This document shows, one piece after another, positions 62,101 through 64,000 of a DNA stretch of 64,000 nucleotides. Source of the stretch: Comamonas sp. NLF-1-9 (lineage in GTDB: Bacteria > Pseudomonadota > Gammaproteobacteria > Burkholderiales > Burkholderiaceae_C); the NCBI RefSeq assembly GCF_019195435.1, contig NZ_CP078069.1:806001-870000 (forward strand), read 5' to 3'. The notes beneath the pieces were generated by a model. That model was not told the origin of the DNA. It saw only the letters and a list, made by a program, of their open reading frames with translations, and ran no database searches. The translations under genes were made by a program, and so were the position numbers. The number at the start of each line of letters is the position of its first letter. Position 1 is the stretch's first letter.

Positions 62101-63318
62101 AAAGGGGAAATTGACCACGTCGCCAAGGCCGAGCGACTTCATGCGCAGGATTACACCGGCCAGCGACGAGCGCAGGATTTCGGGGTCGGTGAAGCGCTCG
62201 CGCTGCGCGAAATCCTCTTCGCCGTACAGCCGGATGCAAATGCCATTGGCCACGCGCCCGCAGCGCCCGGCGCGCTGGTTGGCCGCCGCCTGGCTGATGG
62301 GCTCGACCAGCAGTTGCTCTACCTTGCTTCTGAAAGAATAGCGCTTGACGCGCGCCATACCTGCGTCAATCACGTATTTGATGCCGGGCACCGTGAGCGA
62401 GGTTTCGGCCACGTTGGTCGCCAGTACGATGCGGCGCGCGCCGTGGTGCTCGAAGATGCGCTCCTGCTCGGCCTGCGACAGGCGCGAAAAGAGCGGCAAG
62501 ACCTCGGCGCTGCGCAGCAGCGGCTGGTGTTGCAAATGCTTTTTCAGATGGTCGGCCGCCTCGCGGATCTCGCGCTCGCCGGGCAGAAACACCAGGATGT
62601 CGCCGCCGCGCCCGGCGCCCGCCCCGCCCCAGAGTTCATCGACCGCGTCGGCAATCGCGTCGTTCAGGTCGTAGTCCTTCTTCTCCTCCCAGGGGCGCCA
62701 GCGCAGCTCCACCGGCCAGGTGCGCCCCGACACCATGATGACCGGCGCGGGCTCTCCGGCGGGGCTGGCAAAGTGGCGCGCAAACCGCTCGGCATCGATG
62801 GTGGCCGAGGTCACCACCACCTTCAGATCGGGGCGGCGCGGCAGGATCTGCTTGAGGTAGCCGAGCAGAAAATCGATGTTCAGGCTGCGTTCGTGCGCCT
62901 CGTCGATGATCAGCGTGTCGTACGCCTTGAGCAGCGGGTCGCCCTGGGTCTCGGCCAGCAGGATGCCGTCGGTCATCAGCTTGATCGAGGCGCCCTTGTG
63001 CAGCGTGTCGGCAAAGCGCACCTTGTAGCCCACCACCTCGCCCAGCGGGGTGTTCAGCTCCTGGGCGATGCGCTTGGCCACGCTGCTGGCTGCGATGCGC
63101 CGCGGCTGCGTGTGGCCTATCAGGCGGCCCGGCCGCCCCTCGGGCGCATTGCAGCGCCCGCGCCCGAGGGCGAGAGCCATCTTGGGCAGTTGCGTGGTCT
63201 TGCCGGAGCCGGTTTCGCCGCAGACGATGACGACCTGGTGCTCGCGCATCGCCTCCATGATGTCCTCGCGGCGGGCAGAGACGGGAAGGGATTCGGGAAA
63301 GCGGATATCTGGCGCCAT
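59200..63318 (-). CDS. hrpA: ATP-dependent RNA helicase HrpA (DEAH box)
   Basis: A 1372-residue helicase. Walker A GETGSGKTTQLPKM, DEAH motif IIDEAHERSLNIDFLLGYL, SAT motif TSATIDAERFARHF, and QRAGRCGRV. Beyond the helicase core, HA2/OB-type and the HrpA-specific C-terminal regions are present. Two in-frame inserts come from repeats: one around 61549-61670 (GLPPSQPSPRGG, SLPPPLGEGRGGGG) and one around 60060-60175 (SLKIAAGADSKPVSGTKPYE). ATG at 63318 was chosen; frame extends upstream without similarity. Confidence 0.95.
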   Translation of the reverse strand: MAPDIRFPESLPVSARREDIMEAMREHQVVIVCGETGSGKTTQLPKMALALGRGRCNAPEGRPGRLIGHTQPRRIAASSVAKRIAQELNTPLGEVVGYKVRFADTLHKGASIKLMTDGILLAETQGDPLLKAYDTLIIDEAHERSLNIDFLLGYLKQILPRRPDLKVVVTSATIDAERFARHFASPAGEPAPVIMVSGRTWPVELRWRPWEEKKDYDLNDAIADAVDELWGGAGAGRGGDILVFLPGEREIREAADHLKKHLQHQPLLRSAEVLPLFSRLSQAEQERIFEHHGARRIVLATNVAETSLTVPGIKYVIDAGMARVKRYSFRSKVEQLLVEPISQAAANQRAGRCGRVANGICIRLYGEEDFAQRERFTDPEILRSSLAGVILRMKSLGLGDVVNFPFLEAPSGRAIADGYQLLQELGAVDEQGALQPMGRELARLPLDPRVGRMIVEARGRGALAEVLVIAAALSVQDVRDRPLEAQAQADQAHAKFDDEKSEFSGYVRLWNWLHDARGGKLVAQSRREMAAAGQTAAAHARSQAFLPVEKRGLPPSQPSPRGGRSADQSSGSSLPPPLGEGRGGGGRPPDNESSAKGAQAISPPGDTHKLSNRQWEQLLRRNYLNLRRVREWRDIHSQLLTVVREQRWALNTEPAGYEAVHLSMLAGLLGNIGFKGEDADAWLGAHGIRFYPHPGAHLSKKPGRWIVAAEQVQTSRLYGRGIAAIEPQWLEEVGAHLLKKQLLEPHWSKKQADVIALERATLYGLVVYNHRAVSYGRVDPHEARQLFIRRALVEGEWDSDWPFLAANRKAVHKVQELEHKSRRQDVLVDDELIYAFYDQAIPEGIYSGATFDKWFRQAVKAEPQLLRITREELMRHEAAGITTERFPKLVRLGGVDCAASYLHAPGDARDGVTLTLPLFALNQASEEDAQWLVPGMLKDKIQALLKSLPQRPRSRFVPLAENARRLADLLLSRGGREQGGLLDVLLKQAREETGLDIKLADFKLDMLSPHLFMNFRVVDEHGRQLGQGRQLATLKAQWGGQARGAFQALASLKIAAGADSKPVSGTKPYEIVANQAPAAPENEKPAPGQADALYTAWTFGELPELLEIQRGNQSLVGFPALIDRGEGVGIEVFDEPELAAARHLVGLRRLVALQIRDALKYLAKNIPDLQRMAVAYMPLGTQEELQKQIIDLALERAFLQPPLPVNAQEFAQRIQEGRARLTLIANEVARLCAAILQEYALAQRKIKETRNAPLATQDTGRQLQILMNKNFLLDTPWAQLQHYPRYLKAIVLRLDKLRADPARDEARTRELQPLEQRYWRLFAERKGQEDARMQEYRWMLQELRVGFFAQELRTPYPASSKRLDKIWAQLQL
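60060..60178. repeat. Dispersed repeat pair inside hrpA
   Basis: AGGAGCTGCTGGCGCTTGAT (60079-60098) and GCCAGCAGCTATC around 60148 with AAGCGCCTGAAA (60171) form an inverted pair of the agcgct/agctat family. It is in frame and adds about 40 residues to HrpA. Confidence 0.55.
61565..61659. repeat. Palindromic repeat inserted in hrpA
   Basis: Two 36-base arms, 61565-61600 and 61624-61659, are inverted copies with about five mismatches, each containing CCCCCAGAGGGGG or its complement. The 23-base loop is GAACTTCCGC-TGCTCTGGTC-TGC. The insert keeps the hrpA frame and encodes Pro/Gly-rich peptide on the minus strand. Confidence 0.8.
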
Positions 63319-63542
63319 GAAGCACCCGATTATCCCAAGCCCTGCGCCGCAGCGCCGGCACTCTGCGCGCGCCCGGGACCGGCGCAGCACCCCGAGCCCG
63401 TCGGCGCCCGCCCTGCGGGAGCGCAAATGCGACGCTGTAACACCTTGACGCCCGCCGGCGCACCCCTCTTGCCTATGATGCCGCGGCCCGCCCGGCGCCA
63501 GCGCCGTGCGCAGGGGGCACCAATGCAATGAGGGAGGACAAG

Positions 63543-64000
63543 ATGCACAAACACCTGTGGCTCGCGCTCATGCTGGCCGCGGCGCTCGTCGGCGGCTGCG
63601 GCGGAGGCTCTTCGGCGGAGCCGCCCGCTCCAAGCCCGGCGCCGGCGCCGGCTCCCACGCCCACGCCCACGCCCACGCCCACGCCAACGCCAACACCGAC
63701 ACCGACACCGACACCCATCCCGCCCAGCGCAGATCTGTTCGTGCCGCCCGCAGCACAGGGCGCGGTCGATGTCCAGCTGCACCCAGGCGCCACGGTGCGC
63801 GCCGGTAGCACGGTGCTGCTCGCCTTCGGGCTGCCGTTTCCGCGCGGTTTCGTGAGCGACCCCGCGCAGATCCGGGTGAGCGACGTCCAGGGCGGAGAAA
63901 TTCCCTCTGCGGTGCAGGTGCTCGCGCCCTGGCGCAGCCTGGGCGCGGCGGCGGGCGCCGGCTCGATTCGCGCGGCCCTGATCTACATCGAGTACCGCTT
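63543..64000 (+). CDS. Lipoprotein with Thr-Pro repeat linker (partial, runs off the window)
   Basis: ATG at 63543 opens a frame that is still open at 64000 (152 codons). The signal peptide MHKHLWLALMLAAALVGGC ends in a lipobox (LVGGC). A Pro/Ala stretch leads to ten consecutive Thr-Pro pairs, then a globular-looking part beginning PPSADLFVPPAAQGAVDVQL, with RAGSTVLLAFGLPFPRGFVS and QIRVSDVQGGEIPSAVQVL. It is likely a surface-exposed or secreted lipoprotein with a beta-rich domain; the family is not recognised. Confidence 0.75.
   Translation, partial: MHKHLWLALMLAAALVGGCGGGSSAEPPAPSPAPAPAPTPTPTPTPTPTPTPTPTPTPIPPSADLFVPPAAQGAVDVQLHPGATVRAGSTVLLAFGLPFPRGFVSDPAQIRVSDVQGGEIPSAVQVLAPWRSLGAAAGAGSIRAALIYIEYR

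Overview
The window comes from a GC-rich betaproteobacterium, most likely family Comamonadaceae (Burkholderiales). The evidence is the gene order (folK-pcnB-HAD-hda/purM; murJ-rpsT-DUF3579-argD-argF; exbB-exbD-lpxK-Trm112-kdsB-adk), a monomeric NADP isocitrate dehydrogenase, and dispersed agcgct/agctat repeats, a type I recall from Acidovorax and relatives. Genus cannot be fixed from the sequence alone.

Positions 1 to about 17245 are the right-hand part of an integrated genomic island of ICE type. It ends in a tyrosine integrase gene (15618-17015, minus) followed by a 53-base copy of the 3' half of a tRNA-Leu(CAA) gene (17193-17245). I read this as the attachment-site scar; the intact tRNA should lie to the left, outside the window. 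The cargo is metal resistance: arsR-arsI-arsC-ACR3-arsC2 (956-3799), a padR-chrA chromate pair (3868-5423), a dmeR-dmeF pair for cobalt/nickel efflux (11833-13138), and a TMEM165-type Mn exporter under a yybP-ykoY riboswitch (13283-14036). The backbone holds a ParB-like protein, DUF932, DUF2958 (twice), a 92-aa protein and a toxin-antitoxin pair. Decay is visible: an IS110 transposase remnant, a twice-frameshifted chrB fragment and a frameshifted radC fragment. Three minus-strand leaders, upstream of DUF932, DUF2958 and the radC remnant, share a conserved core that I propose is the radC RNA motif.

From 17376 to 38000 the DNA is ordinary chromosome: a CoA-transferase, two secreted proteins, a flavin/iron-sulfur reductase, an overlapping folK-pcnB-HAD-hda operon, purM, murJ, rpsT, argD, argF and two unrelated fumarases transcribed divergently (fumC and a class I fumarase).

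Positions 38160 to 41880 form a small variable pocket: DUF421, an unknown protein, a cupin, a YdeI-like protein, a membrane protein and a second toxin-antitoxin module with a perfect 18-bp operator palindrome. The toxin-antitoxin module is flanked by two copies of about 160 bp that include the 3' end of sufT, so it sits inside a partial duplication.

The rest is core again: sufBCDSUT (41881-47703), icd, sodB, xseA, the exbB-to-adk cluster, an L-asparaginase divergent from lexA with two tandem SOS boxes, hrpA, and the start of a lipoprotein cut by the window edge. Palindromic repeats are notable here. Two MITE-like elements of about 170 bp lie next to sodB and adk, and repeats are carried in frame inside hrpA, xseA and lpxK.
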